Shown: positions 51,997 through 61,030, numbered from the stretch's first letter. The stretch is 64,000 bases of DNA from DAHUXD01 sp963736455 (GCA_963736455.1 CAVTON010000002.1:62001-126000), one strand, 5' to 3'. Made by a program: numbers and translations. Notes: generated by a model from the sequence alone, not told the origin.

Positions 51997-52640
51997 CGGC
52001 CCGGAACGTCGCCCCAGAGAATCTTGTGGAGCTGCAGTCCCAGCCGGATCGGCCGGGCAGAGTCTCGAACCCACTCGGCGAGCTCGCCGGCGGGGAGCGA
52101 GCCCCACGCGGGCGAAAACGTCACGACGCGCCCGGCATCGAGCCCCCGCTCGCGCACCAGGGCGAGCGACCAGTCGAAGTCGCGGCGGTCGGCGATGACG
52201 AACTTCAGCTCGTCGTGGGGCTGAAGGAGGTCGAGATTCTCGAGCCGGTTGGCCGGCTGCATGCCGCTGCCCGGCGCCTTGACGTCCACGATCTTCACGG
52301 CGCGAGGGTCGACCCGATCGAGCGGAACATGGCCTCCCGTCTCGACCAGGACCGTCTTTCCGGCGTCGAGCAGGCGCTCAATCAGGGGATAGACGGCCTC
52401 CTGCTCGAGCGGCTCGCCCCCGGTGATCTCGACCAGATCGGTCTTCAGCGCGAGAACGCGCGCGACCGCCTCGTCCAGAACGAGATCGTCGCCCCCTTGA
52501 AACGCGTAAGCGGTGTCGCACCAGACGCAGCGCAGGCTGCATCCGGTCAGGCGGATGAACGCGCAGGGAAAGCCCGCCCGCATCGACTCTCCCTGGATCG
52601 ACCGAAAGATCTCGGTGACGCGCAGGACGGGCTCCGTCAT
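51993..52640 (-). CDS. queE: 7-carboxy-7-deazaguanine synthase (radical SAM)
   Basis: The 215-residue radical SAM enzyme converts carboxy-tetrahydropterin to 7-carboxy-7-deazaguanine. The [4Fe-4S] motif is CX3CX2C in GCSLRCVWCDTAYAF; the N-terminal line EIFRSIQGES and the later VEITGGEPLEQE are family marks. It makes the substrate of QueC next door; QueD and GTP cyclohydrolase are not in the window. Its ATG overlaps the cupredoxin stop (ATGA), which places it in a copper-related transcript. Confidence 0.95.
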   Translation of the reverse strand: MTEPVLRVTEIFRSIQGESMRAGFPCAFIRLTGCSLRCVWCDTAYAFQGGDDLVLDEAVARVLALKTDLVEITGGEPLEQEAVYPLIERLLDAGKTVLVETGGHVPLDRVDPRAVKIVDVKAPGSGMQPANRLENLDLLQPHDELKFVIADRRDFDWSLALVRERGLDAGRVVTFSPAWGSLPAGELAEWVRDSARPIRLGLQLHKILWGDVPGR

Positions 52641-52996
52641 GCGACGACGCGGATCGTTCCGTGGAGCATGTTCATGCCGCAGGAGAACGGGAATTCGCCG
52701 GCGGTCTCCGGGACGACCGTGATCGCGGTCTTCTGGCCGGAGGGCAGCCGCCTTCGAATCCGAAAGTCGGGCAGGACGATCTCGTCCGTGCAGGGTCCCT
52801 CGTCGCGCCGATCGAAGACGAGCGTGAGGGGAGCGCCCCGGCGGGTCACGATCAGGTCGGGAGAGTAGCCTCCGTCCACGACGATCGTGATCCTCGACTC
52901 CGCGGCCACGGCCCGACGCGGGCCGAAGAAGAACCAGCCCAGGAACGCGAGGAGCGCGATCCCGGCGGCGATCGCGGCGATCCGATCGGGGGTCAT
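52637..52996 (-). CDS. Membrane-anchored cupredoxin-like protein
   Basis: The 119-residue protein has one N-terminal membrane helix (IAAIAAGIALLAFLGWFFFG) and a cupredoxin domain. The lines are ITIVVDGGYSPDLIVTRRG, LTLVFDRRDEGPCTDEIVLP and the C-terminal metal loop FPFSCGMNMLHG, where Cys, Met and His could bind copper. This is the Cupredoxin_1/EfeO-like group that often accompanies copper ATPases and may hand over or buffer periplasmic copper. Its ATG overlaps the copA stop, and queE begins in its own stop. Confidence 0.88.
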   Translation of the reverse strand: MTPDRIAAIAAGIALLAFLGWFFFGPRRAVAAESRITIVVDGGYSPDLIVTRRGAPLTLVFDRRDEGPCTDEIVLPDFRIRRRLPSGQKTAITVVPETAGEFPFSCGMNMLHGTIRVVA

Positions 52997-55431
52997 CGAA
53001 GGGCTTTCTTCGCCAGGCGCAGGCTGTTGCCGACGACGGAAACGGACGAGGCGGCCATCGCCGCGGAGGCGATCATCGGCGACAGCATCCATCCCGTGAG
53101 GGGATACAGCGCGCCGGCGGCGATCGGGATGCCGAGAGCGTTGTAGAGAAACGCGAAGGCGAGGTTCTGCCGGATCGTCGAGAGGGTCGCCCGCGACAGC
53201 GCGATCGCCTCCGGCACCGCCTCGAGGTCTCCGCCGACGAGCGTGAGGTCGGAGGCTTCGATCGCGATGTCGGCGCCGGCGCCAATGGCGATCCCGAGGT
53301 CGGCCCGCGCCAGAGCCGGCGCGTCGTTGACGCCGTCGCCCACCATCGCGACGATCTCGCCGCGCGCCTGGAGCTCTTCGACCCGGCTCGCCTTCTCCGG
53401 TGCGAGCACCTCGGCGAACACCTCCTCGATGCCGACCCGGCGGGCGACGGCTCTCGCCGTGTCCTCCCGGTCGCCCGTCAGCATGACGGTCTTCAGGCCC
53501 ATCGCGCGGAGACGGCGGACCGCTTCCCGCGACGACGGCTTGTCCGGATCGGCCACGGCGAGGACGCCGAGCAGCCGTCCGTCCGCGCCGACGAGCAGGG
53601 GAGTCTTGCCCTCGGCCGCGAACCGATCGAGGTCCTCGCGCACGGCGGAGATGCCGATGCCTTCGTCGCCGAAGAGGCGCGCGTTGCCGACCACGACGCG
53701 CCGGCCGCCGACGGTCCCGGTCACGCCGAAGCCCGTGCGCGACGCGAATCGTTCGACCGGCGGAAGCGCGATCCCTTTCTCCCGTGCGGCGGTCACGACG
53801 GCGCGCGCGAGCGGGTGGCCGGAGCTCTCCTCGAGAGCGGCCGCGAGGCCGAGGAGCTCGGAGTCCGGAACGCCCGCGACGTGAACCCGGTCGGCCAGAC
53901 GGGGCTTGCCCTCCGTCAGCGTGCCGGTCTTGTCGAGGAGGACGAGGGTCACCCGCCGCGACTGCTCGATGGCTTCGGCGTTGCGGAAGAGGATCCCCGA
54001 GCGCGCGCCGCGGCTCGTGCCGACGAGGATGGCGGTCGGCGTCGCGAGGCCGAGCGCGCACGGGCACGCGATGACGAGGACCGATGCGAGCGCCACCGTC
54101 GCGTACAGCGCCCGGGGCTCCGGGCCGGCCACGTACCAGAGGACCCATGCGACGATGCCGATCCCGAGCACGACCGGCACGAAGATCCCGGAGATCCGGT
54201 CCGCGAGCCTCTGGATCGGAGGCTTCGAGGCCTGGGCCTCTTCGACCAGGCGCGCGATCTGAGCGAGCGCGGTCCGCTCGCCGACGGCGGTCGCTTCCAT
54301 TTCGAACGCGCCCTCGCCGTTCAGGGTGCCGCCGATGACCCGGTCTCCTTCGCTCTTCTCGACCGGCAGCGATTCGCCCGTCACCATGGATTCGTCGAGC
54401 GCGGAGCGTCCCGCCCGGACGATGCCGTCCACGGGCACGGCGTCCCCGGGCTTGACCCGCAGCCGGTCGCCGACCCGCACCTCGGCCAGGGCCACCTCGG
54501 ATTCGGCGCCGTCCCGAAGCCGGCGAGCCTTCCGCGGAGCCAGGTCGAGCAGCTGGCGCACGGCGGCCGACGCGCGGCCCCGCGCCCGGGTTTCGAAGTA
54601 GCGGCCGAGGAGCACGAGCGTCAGAATCACGCCGACCGCCTCGTAGTAGATCGGACCCATCGGACCCCGTCCCGCGGGAGCCATCGTTTCCGGGAAGAAG
54701 GTGGCGGCGATGGAGAGGCCGAGCGCCGCCGTCGTGCCGAGCGCGATGAGCGTGTCCATGTTCGCGGTTCGATTCCGGAGGGTCCGGGCGGCGCCGGAGA
54801 GAAACGGCGCTCCCGCCCACAGATAGACGGGAAGCGTGAGCCCGAGCAGCGCGAGGTTGCGCGCCGGGAACGCCAGGTGGGCCATCGAGATGACGACGGC
54901 CGGAGCCGTCAGCACGGCCGCGACGACGGTCCGCGTGAGAAGGCCGCGCGTCTCCCGGCGCGCGCGCCGGCTCTCCTCTTCGGGTTCGACCTGCCGGGAC
55001 AGCCGGGCATCGTAGCCGCTCTCGCGGACCGCGGCGACGAGTCTCCCGGCGTCGAGCCCGGCGCCGCTCACGTGGGCGCGCGCCGTTCCGAGGTTGACCG
55101 AGGCCCGGGAGACTCCCGGCACGGCCTCGAGCGCTCTCTCGATCGTCGTGACGCAGGACGCGCAGTGCATGCCCTCGAGAGACAGCGACAGGCTTTCCCC
55201 GGAAATGGGGGCCGGAGCCTCGCTCCCCAGGACCGGGAGGGACGGTGGAGGCGGGGAGGCCGTTTCGGGGCGGAGAAATCGGTCCGGGCTCGCATCGAAC
55301 GCTCTCGCGCATCCTTCCGCGCAGAAGAGAATGCGGCGGCCGCCGACCACGCGCCGCGCGGCGGCGTGCTCCGGCTCGACCGTCATGCCGCAGACGGGAT
55401 CGCGCGACTCGAGGGTTCCCGGGAGCGTCAC
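52993..55431 (-). CDS. copA: Copper-exporting P1B-type ATPase with YHS and HMA domains
   Basis: The 812-residue pump has an N-terminal YHS domain (DPVCGMTVEPEHAAARR...FCAEGCARAF), one heavy-metal-associated domain with GMHCASC, eight membrane segments and the transport motif CPC (IACPCALGLATP). It also has the actuator motif TGES, the phosphorylated Asp in DKTGTLTEG, HP (GHPLARAV) and GDGVNDAPAL. It expels Cu(I) from the cytoplasm. The start is GTG at 55429-55431. It heads the run copA-cupredoxin-queE-queC. The 128 bp to the divergent truA show no clear CueR-type palindrome. Confidence 0.95.
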   Translation of the reverse strand: MTLPGTLESRDPVCGMTVEPEHAAARRVVGGRRILFCAEGCARAFDASPDRFLRPETASPPPPSLPVLGSEAPAPISGESLSLSLEGMHCASCVTTIERALEAVPGVSRASVNLGTARAHVSGAGLDAGRLVAAVRESGYDARLSRQVEPEEESRRARRETRGLLTRTVVAAVLTAPAVVISMAHLAFPARNLALLGLTLPVYLWAGAPFLSGAARTLRNRTANMDTLIALGTTAALGLSIAATFFPETMAPAGRGPMGPIYYEAVGVILTLVLLGRYFETRARGRASAAVRQLLDLAPRKARRLRDGAESEVALAEVRVGDRLRVKPGDAVPVDGIVRAGRSALDESMVTGESLPVEKSEGDRVIGGTLNGEGAFEMEATAVGERTALAQIARLVEEAQASKPPIQRLADRISGIFVPVVLGIGIVAWVLWYVAGPEPRALYATVALASVLVIACPCALGLATPTAILVGTSRGARSGILFRNAEAIEQSRRVTLVLLDKTGTLTEGKPRLADRVHVAGVPDSELLGLAAALEESSGHPLARAVVTAAREKGIALPPVERFASRTGFGVTGTVGGRRVVVGNARLFGDEGIGISAVREDLDRFAAEGKTPLLVGADGRLLGVLAVADPDKPSSREAVRRLRAMGLKTVMLTGDREDTARAVARRVGIEEVFAEVLAPEKASRVEELQARGEIVAMVGDGVNDAPALARADLGIAIGAGADIAIEASDLTLVGGDLEAVPEAIALSRATLSTIRQNLAFAFLYNALGIPIAAGALYPLTGWMLSPMIASAAMAASSVSVVGNSLRLAKKALR

Positions 55432-55559
55432 GGTCGAGCCTCCGCGGCCTCGATCCCGCGATCGACGGCGTAGACTCCCACGTCGATGCGCATCGGGATG
55501 CCGAGTCTATCCGGTTCGCCGCCGGCGCCGGGCGGCCGCCGTCCCCGGCGAGGCCGCCC

Positions 55560-56327
55560 TTGAGCACGCCCGTTCGCTATCGCGCCGTGGTTTCCTACGT
55601 GGGAACGGAGTTCCACGGCTGGCAGGTCCAGAAGAACTCGCCGCGAACCGTGCAGGCGGCGCTGCAGACCGCGCTCGCCGCTCTCGCCCGGGAGGCCGTG
55701 CGCGTCGAGGGCGCGAGCCGCACGGACGCGGGCGTCCATGCCGACGGGCAGGTCGTTCATTTCGAGCTGCCGCGGCGGCGCGATCCGCGGGTGGTTCGCG
55801 ACGCCGTGAACCACCGGCTTCCCGCCGACGTCCGGATCCTCGAGGTCGGCGAAGCGGCTCCCGGATTCCATGCGCGCTTCGACGCTTCGTGGAAGGAGTA
55901 TCGGTATCGCTGGAGCCGCGCGGCCGTCGTGGCGCCCCGGGACGCGCCGTTCGTCGCCCCGATCTCGCCGAGGGCGGACGCCTCGCGGATGCGGCGCGCC
56001 GCCAGCGCCATGACCGGTCAGCGCGATTTTCGGATCTTCGCCGTCGAGACCGCGGCGTCCGAGCCGACCGTCCGGACGCTCCACTCGATCACGATCGAGG
56101 AGGAAGGCCCCGAGCTGACGGCCCTCTTTCGCGGCGACGGGTTCCTGCGCGGGATGGTGCGGTCGATCAGCGGCGTGCTCGCCGACGTCGCCCGCGGCCG
56201 CGTCCCGGCCGACCGCGCCGACCTCCTTCTCTCGACCGGCGATCGCCGCCTCCTCTCGCCGAAGGCCCCCGCCCGAGGCCTGACGCTCGAACGGGTCTTC
56301 TACGGAGCCCCTCCGGGGGCGCGTTAA
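55560..56327 (+). CDS. truA: tRNA pseudouridine(38-40) synthase
   Basis: The 255-residue enzyme isomerises uridines 38-40 in the tRNA anticodon stem. It has the N-terminal YVGTEFHGWQVQKN, the catalytic Asp56 in GASRTDAGVHADGQV and the later lines DARFDASWKEYRYR-like and FLRGMVRSISGVL. The start is taken as TTG at 55560, with GAGG 6 nt upstream, because it gives the normal N-terminus; no ATG fits. It begins the truA-uppS-cdsA-dxr-rseP series, with only 9 bp before uppS. Confidence 0.95.
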   Translation: MSTPVRYRAVVSYVGTEFHGWQVQKNSPRTVQAALQTALAALAREAVRVEGASRTDAGVHADGQVVHFELPRRRDPRVVRDAVNHRLPADVRILEVGEAAPGFHARFDASWKEYRYRWSRAAVVAPRDAPFVAPISPRADASRMRRAASAMTGQRDFRIFAVETAASEPTVRTLHSITIEEEGPELTALFRGDGFLRGMVRSISGVLADVARGRVPADRADLLLSTGDRRLLSPKAPARGLTLERVFYGAPPGAR

Positions 56328-56330
56328 AAT
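56325..56330 (+). promoter_or_regulatory. -10 box TAAAAT of uppS
   Basis: TAAAAT overlaps the truA stop codon and predicts transcription exactly at the GTG start at 56337, so uppS may have a leaderless transcript besides readthrough from truA. Confidence 0.45.
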
Positions 56331-56336
56331 CCCCCT

Positions 56337-57149
56337 GTGATCGATCCGGACATTCTGGCGGCCTCGGGCTCCCTCGAGCGGCAGCTGCTCGACGAGATCG
56401 ACCTCGCGAAGCTGCCGCGGCACATCGCGATCATCATGGACGGCAACGGCCGCTGGGCGAAGCAACGGGGCTCCCCGCGCGTCGAGGGGCATCGCGCCGG
56501 CATCGCGTCGGTGCGGGAAGCCGTCGAGACCTGCGCTCGCCTCGAGCTCGACGCGCTCACGCTGTACGCCTTCTCGGTCGAGAATTGGAAGCGCCCGCGC
56601 TTCGAGATCGTGACGCTCATGTCGCTCCTGAAGGAGTTTCTCGCCAAGGAGCTCAGCAACCTCCTGAAGAACGACATTCGCTTCCGCGTCGTGGGCCGCA
56701 TGAACGAGCTCGATCCATCCGTCCAGAAGGCGCTGGCCCAGGGCCTCGCCGCGACGTCCTCGTGCCGCGGCATGACCTTCAACATCGCCCTGAACTACGG
56801 GGGACGGACCGAGATCGTGGATGCCTGCCGCTCGCTCGCCAACGACGTGGTCTCCGGACGGCTGACGCCCGAGCAGATCGACGAGGAGACGCTGGGCTCG
56901 CGCCTGGGGACGGCCGGAACGCCGGATCCGGATCTGCTGATCCGCACGAGCGGCGAGATGCGGGTCTCGAACTTCCTTCTGTGGCAGATTGCGTACAGCG
57001 AGATCTGGGTCACTCCGACGCTCTGGCCCGACTTCCGCAAGCGGCATCTCTTCGAGGCCATCCTCGACTTCCAGAAGCGGGAGCGCCGCTACGGCGGCGT
57101 CATCAACGAGGGGCGCCCCGCCGACGGCAAGGCCGAGGCTCAGGGCTGA
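56337..57149 (+). CDS. uppS: Isoprenyl transferase (undecaprenyl diphosphate synthase)
   Basis: The 270-residue cis-prenyltransferase makes the C55 lipid carrier for cell-wall and polysaccharide synthesis. It has the catalytic Asp35 in HIAIIMDGNGRWAKQRG, GHRAG, LYAFSVENWKRP and the C-terminal PDPDLLIRTSGEMRVSNFLL-WQIAYSE line. The GTG start is set by the TAAAAT box and by family length. It lies between truA and cdsA, in the conserved bacterial order uppS-cdsA-dxr-rseP. Confidence 0.97.
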   Translation: MIDPDILAASGSLERQLLDEIDLAKLPRHIAIIMDGNGRWAKQRGSPRVEGHRAGIASVREAVETCARLELDALTLYAFSVENWKRPRFEIVTLMSLLKEFLAKELSNLLKNDIRFRVVGRMNELDPSVQKALAQGLAATSSCRGMTFNIALNYGGRTEIVDACRSLANDVVSGRLTPEQIDEETLGSRLGTAGTPDPDLLIRTSGEMRVSNFLLWQIAYSEIWVTPTLWPDFRKRHLFEAILDFQKRERRYGGVINEGRPADGKAEAQG

Positions 57150-57177
57150 TGTCCGCCGACGGGGCTCGAGCCTTCGC

Positions 57178-58032
57178 GTGGCGCTAGGCACGCGCGAGCT
57201 CGCGGCGGCGGTCGCGATTCCGATCGTTCTCGCGGCGCTCTTCCTGGCTCCCGCGCTCGTGTTCAACGCGCTCGTGGCTGTCGTCGCCCTCGGCGCGCTC
57301 TGGGAGTTCTATCGGATGGCCGAAAAGGCCGGCCATCCCGTCGCCAGGACGCTCGGCATCGTCTACGGCGGGCTCGTCCTCGGCGCCGCCGCCATCCTCT
57401 GGGGGCCGCTGCGCTTTCTCACGCTTTCCGGCGCGGTCGTCGAGGTCGTCGAGCACCAGCGGCCCGGCGGCTGGTACGGGCTCGCGCTTCTCGGAATCGG
57501 ACTGGCCGCGGCTGCGCCGTTGCTCGCGCGCGTGCCTCCGGCGCTCGCACTCTCGGGCGCGGCCTCGACCGTGTTCGGGGTCGTCTCGATCGCCCTGCCC
57601 GCGACGAGCCTCTGTTACCTGCGCAGCCAGTCGCCCCGCGCGGTGCTGTTCCTGCTCCTGCTCGTGTGGGTCTGCGACTCGGCGGCCTATTACTGCGGGC
57701 GGAGGTTCGGGACGCATCCCCTGGCGCCCGTCGTCTCGCCGAAGAAGACCTGGGAGGGCTCGATCGCCGGCCTCGCCGCGGCCACGGTCTTCGGAGCCGC
57801 GGCCGGGACCTGGTGGTTCGTGCCGGACCTCGGGCCCTGGCACGGAGCCCTCGCGGGCGCGCTCGCCTCCAGCGCGGGCCAGATCGGCGACCTGGTCGAG
57901 TCCCTCTGGAAGCGGGGAGCGGGCGTGAAAGATTCCGGAGTATTTCTGCCGGGCCACGGCGGCTTCTTCGATCGGGTCGACTCCCTGCTCTTTGCCGGCC
58001 CGGTGGTCGCCGCATTCCTGGCCTGGGGTTAG
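57178..58032 (+). CDS. cdsA: Phosphatidate cytidylyltransferase
   Basis: The 284-residue integral membrane enzyme makes CDP-diacylglycerol from phosphatidate and CTP, the precursor of all phospholipid head groups. It has about eight hydrophobic segments. The CdsA signature appears as SPKKTWEGSIAGL and GDLVESLWKRGAGVKDSG followed by PGHGGFFDRVDS. The GTG at 57178 is chosen because the first helix begins soon after; no ribosome-binding site decides it. It follows uppS by 28 bp. Confidence 0.95.
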   Translation: MALGTRELAAAVAIPIVLAALFLAPALVFNALVAVVALGALWEFYRMAEKAGHPVARTLGIVYGGLVLGAAAILWGPLRFLTLSGAVVEVVEHQRPGGWYGLALLGIGLAAAAPLLARVPPALALSGAASTVFGVVSIALPATSLCYLRSQSPRAVLFLLLLVWVCDSAAYYCGRRFGTHPLAPVVSPKKTWEGSIAGLAAATVFGAAAGTWWFVPDLGPWHGALAGALASSAGQIGDLVESLWKRGAGVKDSGVFLPGHGGFFDRVDSLLFAGPVVAAFLAWG

Positions 58033-58085
58033 GGCGTCGAGACAGACCGGCCGGGCGTTTCGGCCCCCCGGCGGGATGGCCCCAA

Positions 58086-58091
58086 TATAAT
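58086..58091 (+). promoter_or_regulatory. -10 box TATAAT of dxr
   Basis: A perfect TATAAT ends 12 nt before the ATG at 58104, predicting a leader of about 6 nt. No matching -35 box is seen 17 bp upstream. Confidence 0.55.
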
Positions 58092-58103
58092 GTTGCGCTG
58101 CGC

Positions 58104-59285
58104 ATGAAATCCCTCTCGATCCTCGGGTCGACCGGCTCGATCGGCTGCTCGGCCCTGGACGTCGCGGCCGCGATGCCGGACCGCTTCCGGGTCGTCGCCC
58201 TCGCGGCCGGGCGCTCGATCGAGAAGCTCGCCGAGCAGGCGGTCCGGTTCCGACCGCGGCTGATCGCGATCGACCGCCCGGAGGACGTCTCGAGGCTCGA
58301 GCGCCTGCTGCCGGCCGGACTCGGCTGCCGGATCGTGTCCGGGCGGGAAGGCCTCGACGAAGCCGCCCGCCATCCCGACGTCGACACGGTCGTCGGAGGC
58401 CTGGTCGGCGCCCTGGGGCTGAAGTCCGCCCATGCCGCCGTCAGCGCCGGCAAGCGGCTCGCGCTCGCCAACAAGGAGCCGCTCGTCGTCGCCGGCGAGT
58501 TGATCCTGGCGGAGGCGAAACGCAGCGGCGCCGAGCTCGTGCCGGTCGACTCCGAGCACAGCGCGATCCACCAGGCCCTGCGATCGGGCCGCGCGGGCGA
58601 AGTGCAGCGCATCGTCCTGACGGCATCGGGCGGGCCGTTTCGCGAACGGCGGCTCGACACGTTCGACGCGATCACGGTAGACGACGCGCTCGCGCATCCG
58701 ACCTGGAAGATGGGTCCGAAGATCACGATCGACTCGGCCACCATGATGAACAAGGGCCTCGAGGTCATCGAGGCTCACTTCCTCTTCGGGCTGCCCGGCG
58801 AACGGATCGACGCCGTGATCCATCCGCAGTCGCTGATCCATTCCTTCGTCGAGTTCGTGGACGGTTCGCTCGTCGCGCAGCTCGCGAGAAACGACATGAA
58901 GTTCCCGATCGTCTACGCGCTCTCCTATCCCGAGCGGCTCCCCAATGCGTTCGGGCGGCTGGATCTCGTCGCGCTGTCGCGGCTCGATTTCTTCGAGCTC
59001 GATCCGCGCCGCTACCCGGCGATCGGCCTCGCGCGGCAGGCCCTGGCTGCGGCCGGCGCCATGCCGGCCGTCCTGAACGCCTCGAACGAGATCGCCGTGG
59101 CCGCCTTCCTGGAGGGGAAGATTTCGTTCCCCGACATCGTTAGCGTCGTGTCCGGAACCATGGAAACGACCGGCCGAAAGCCCGCTCCCGGAAGCCTCGA
59201 GGAGGCGGAGGACGTCGATCGCGCGGCCCGCGAGACGGCCTCGGCGCTCGTGCGCCGCCGCGCGGCGCCGGTCGCCGCCCGCTAA
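58104..59285 (+). CDS. dxr: 1-deoxy-D-xylulose 5-phosphate reductoisomerase
   Basis: The 393-residue enzyme catalyses the first committed step of the MEP isoprenoid pathway with NADPH. It has the dinucleotide motif ILGSTGSIG at the N-terminus, LANKEPLVVAGELI, the metal site PVDSEHSAIHQAL, TASGGPFR and the active-site line IDSATMMNKGLEVIEAHFLF, then VIHPQSLIHSFVEF. It supplies isoprenoid units for the uppS product encoded nearby. The TATAAT box suggests its own promoter within the cluster. Confidence 0.97.
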   Translation: MKSLSILGSTGSIGCSALDVAAAMPDRFRVVALAAGRSIEKLAEQAVRFRPRLIAIDRPEDVSRLERLLPAGLGCRIVSGREGLDEAARHPDVDTVVGGLVGALGLKSAHAAVSAGKRLALANKEPLVVAGELILAEAKRSGAELVPVDSEHSAIHQALRSGRAGEVQRIVLTASGGPFRERRLDTFDAITVDDALAHPTWKMGPKITIDSATMMNKGLEVIEAHFLFGLPGERIDAVIHPQSLIHSFVEFVDGSLVAQLARNDMKFPIVYALSYPERLPNAFGRLDLVALSRLDFFELDPRRYPAIGLARQALAAAGAMPAVLNASNEIAVAAFLEGKISFPDIVSVVSGTMETTGRKPAPGSLEEAEDVDRAARETASALVRRRAAPVAAR

Positions 59286-59308
59286 ATCTTCGCCCGAAGG
59301 AGTCCTCG

Positions 59309-60673
59309 TTGACGATCCTCAGCAACACGCTCGCACTCATCGTCGTCCTGTCGGTCCTGGTCGTCGCCCACGAGTTCGGTCACTTCGCCGTCGCCAAGTT
59401 CTTCCGATTCCCGGTCGAGGTGTTCTCGGTCGGATTCGGCAAGCGCCTGTTCGGCAAGACCTTTCGGGGGACCGACTACCGCGTGTCCGCCATTCCTCTC
59501 GGCGGCTACGTCCGCGTCGTCGGCCTCGGCCCCGACGAGTCGACCCTCGCCGAGGGCACTTCGCAGGAGGCTCCGCCAGTCGGGAAACGGTGGCAGCGCA
59601 GCATCGTTCTCCTGGCCGGTCCGGGAATGAACGTCGTCCTGGCGATCCTCCTTCACACGGCGGTCTTCGTCGTCGGCGTGAAAGTGCCCGCGTACGAGCT
59701 CGAGCCTCCCGTCATCAAGATCGTCGAACCGGACTCTCCGGGAGCCTCGGCCGGATTCCTCCCCGGCGACCGGGTCCGAACCATCAACGGCACGGAGACG
59801 CCGCGCTGGCGCGACGTTCTCTTCATCTTCGGCATGAGCGCCCGCGAGAAGCTGGACGTCGGGGTGGATCGCGGCGGGCAGAAGATCTCGCTGCAGGTCG
59901 TCCCGCGGCCGAACACGAAGTACGACCTCGGCTACGTCGGCCTCCTGCCCGATTTCGGCACGAGCGTGCGGCCGCGCGTGGGCTCCGTCGTCTCGGGGTC
60001 TCCCGCGCAGGCGGCCGGCCTGAAGGCGGGCGACGTGATTCTCTCGGTGGCCGGTCACCCGATCCAGGGCGCGCCGGACCAGATCTTCACGAGCTTCGTC
60101 GCGGCCGTGACGGGAGCGGCTCCGGGCCCGTTCGCGGTCGAGTACTCGCGCGGCGGCCGCGTTGCCACGACGATGGTCAAGCCGCGCCACGACCCCGACG
60201 GCTCGTGGAAGGTCGGGGTCCAGGTCGGCGCCGATCTCCCCGAGGTCCTCGAGCGTTTTCCGGTCAGGCAGGCCTTCGTCGAAGGGTGGAGGCGGGTCGA
60301 GACGGATTTCACGATGACGCTTTCGATCCTCGGACGCCTCTTCCGGGGGCGGGCGAGCATGAAATCCATGTCCGGGCCGCTCGACATCGCCAAGTTTTCG
60401 GGCGAAGCCGCGCGCGAGGGCGCAATACCGCTGGTCGCGCTGATGGCGGCGATCTCGCTCCAGCTCGGCATCTTCAACCTTCTGCCCATACCCGTGCTCG
60501 ACGGCGGACACCTCTTCCTGCTCGGCGTCGAGAGCGTGGCCCGTCGCGACTTTTCGCTCCGCGTCAAGGAGCGCATTCTCCAGGTCGGCTTCGTGATGAT
60601 CCTCGCCCTGCTCGCCGTCGTGCTCTACAACGATCTCGCGAAGAACATCCCGTCGAACTGGTGGCCGTTCTAG
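59309..60673 (+). CDS. rseP: RIP (site-2) zinc metalloprotease RseP
   Basis: The 454-residue intramembrane protease has the zinc motif HEFGH at residues 21-25 in the first helix, two PDZ domains (about 130-200 and 215-295; SGSPAQAAGLKAGDVIL) and the C-terminal LPIPVLDGGHLF with the third zinc ligand. It cuts anti-sigma factors or signal-peptide remnants in the membrane. The start is TTG at 59309 with AAGGAG 6 nt upstream, 23 bp after dxr. The structured repeat copy 2 begins directly after its TAG stop. Confidence 0.96.
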   Translation: MTILSNTLALIVVLSVLVVAHEFGHFAVAKFFRFPVEVFSVGFGKRLFGKTFRGTDYRVSAIPLGGYVRVVGLGPDESTLAEGTSQEAPPVGKRWQRSIVLLAGPGMNVVLAILLHTAVFVVGVKVPAYELEPPVIKIVEPDSPGASAGFLPGDRVRTINGTETPRWRDVLFIFGMSAREKLDVGVDRGGQKISLQVVPRPNTKYDLGYVGLLPDFGTSVRPRVGSVVSGSPAQAAGLKAGDVILSVAGHPIQGAPDQIFTSFVAAVTGAAPGPFAVEYSRGGRVATTMVKPRHDPDGSWKVGVQVGADLPEVLERFPVRQAFVEGWRRVETDFTMTLSILGRLFRGRASMKSMSGPLDIAKFSGEAAREGAIPLVALMAAISLQLGIFNLLPIPVLDGGHLFLLGVESVARRDFSLRVKERILQVGFVMILALLAVVLYNDLAKNIPSNWWPF

Positions 60674-60889
60674 GCCGTCGCCTCCGCTTCGTTCGGGGCC
60701 TGCGTCGCGGCGGCGCGTAGCGCCGCGCGGCGCACCGCCGGGCGGCTCGCGCAAAGGCGCTCGACCGCCCGGCTGGCCCCTCACTGCGCTGCGGCTCCCG
60801 CGGTGTGAGCCTCCACCCTCGCGCCGCTCGGGTGACTTCTCACGCCGCGAGCTGGTGGAAGATCGCGTCTAGTCGAGCCGTCTTACACC
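60674..60889 (+). repeat. Structured intergenic repeat, copy 2
   Basis: It begins at the first base after the rseP stop, and its first 31 bp equal 13571-13601. Hairpin A is longer than in copy 1 (60701-60734, about 15 bp with one wobble and one bulge, GTA loop) but keeps the TGCG...CGCA base. Hairpin B is GCCGGGCGG/CCGCCCGGC (60737-60773) with inner GCGC/GCGC and the same CTC...TCGA internal loop. Hairpin C pairs CGCGGTGTGAG (60799-60809) with CTCACGCCGCG (60839-60849), with inner CACCC/GGGTG. Several pairs differ from copy 1 on both arms. Confidence 0.8.
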
Positions 60890-60919
60890 CTCTCCCGGCG
60901 GGGCACGCTTGAATGTGAT

Positions 60920-60996
60920 CGCTCGGGAGACTTCTCACGCCGCGAGCCATTTGAAGAGTTCGGCGTGACGAGCCACTTTCTTACCCCTCGCCCCCG
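60920..60996 (+). repeat. Partial third copy of the structured repeat
   Basis: Positions 60920-60947 are identical over 28 bp to 13707-13734 of copy 1, the 3' half of hairpin C. A related TTCTTACCCCTCGCCCC tail follows. It lacks hairpins A and B. With copy 2 it fills the 387 bp between rseP and the next gene, apart from a TAGAAT box. Confidence 0.65.
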
Positions 60997-61030
60997 CTTC
61001 CTCCATCGGGACTGCATTCACGGCTCCCGC

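Noticed and set aside
55432..55559. A CueR/CsoR operator in the copA-truA spacer
   Set aside because: I could not find a convincing palindrome or a -10/-35 pair with MerR-type spacing.
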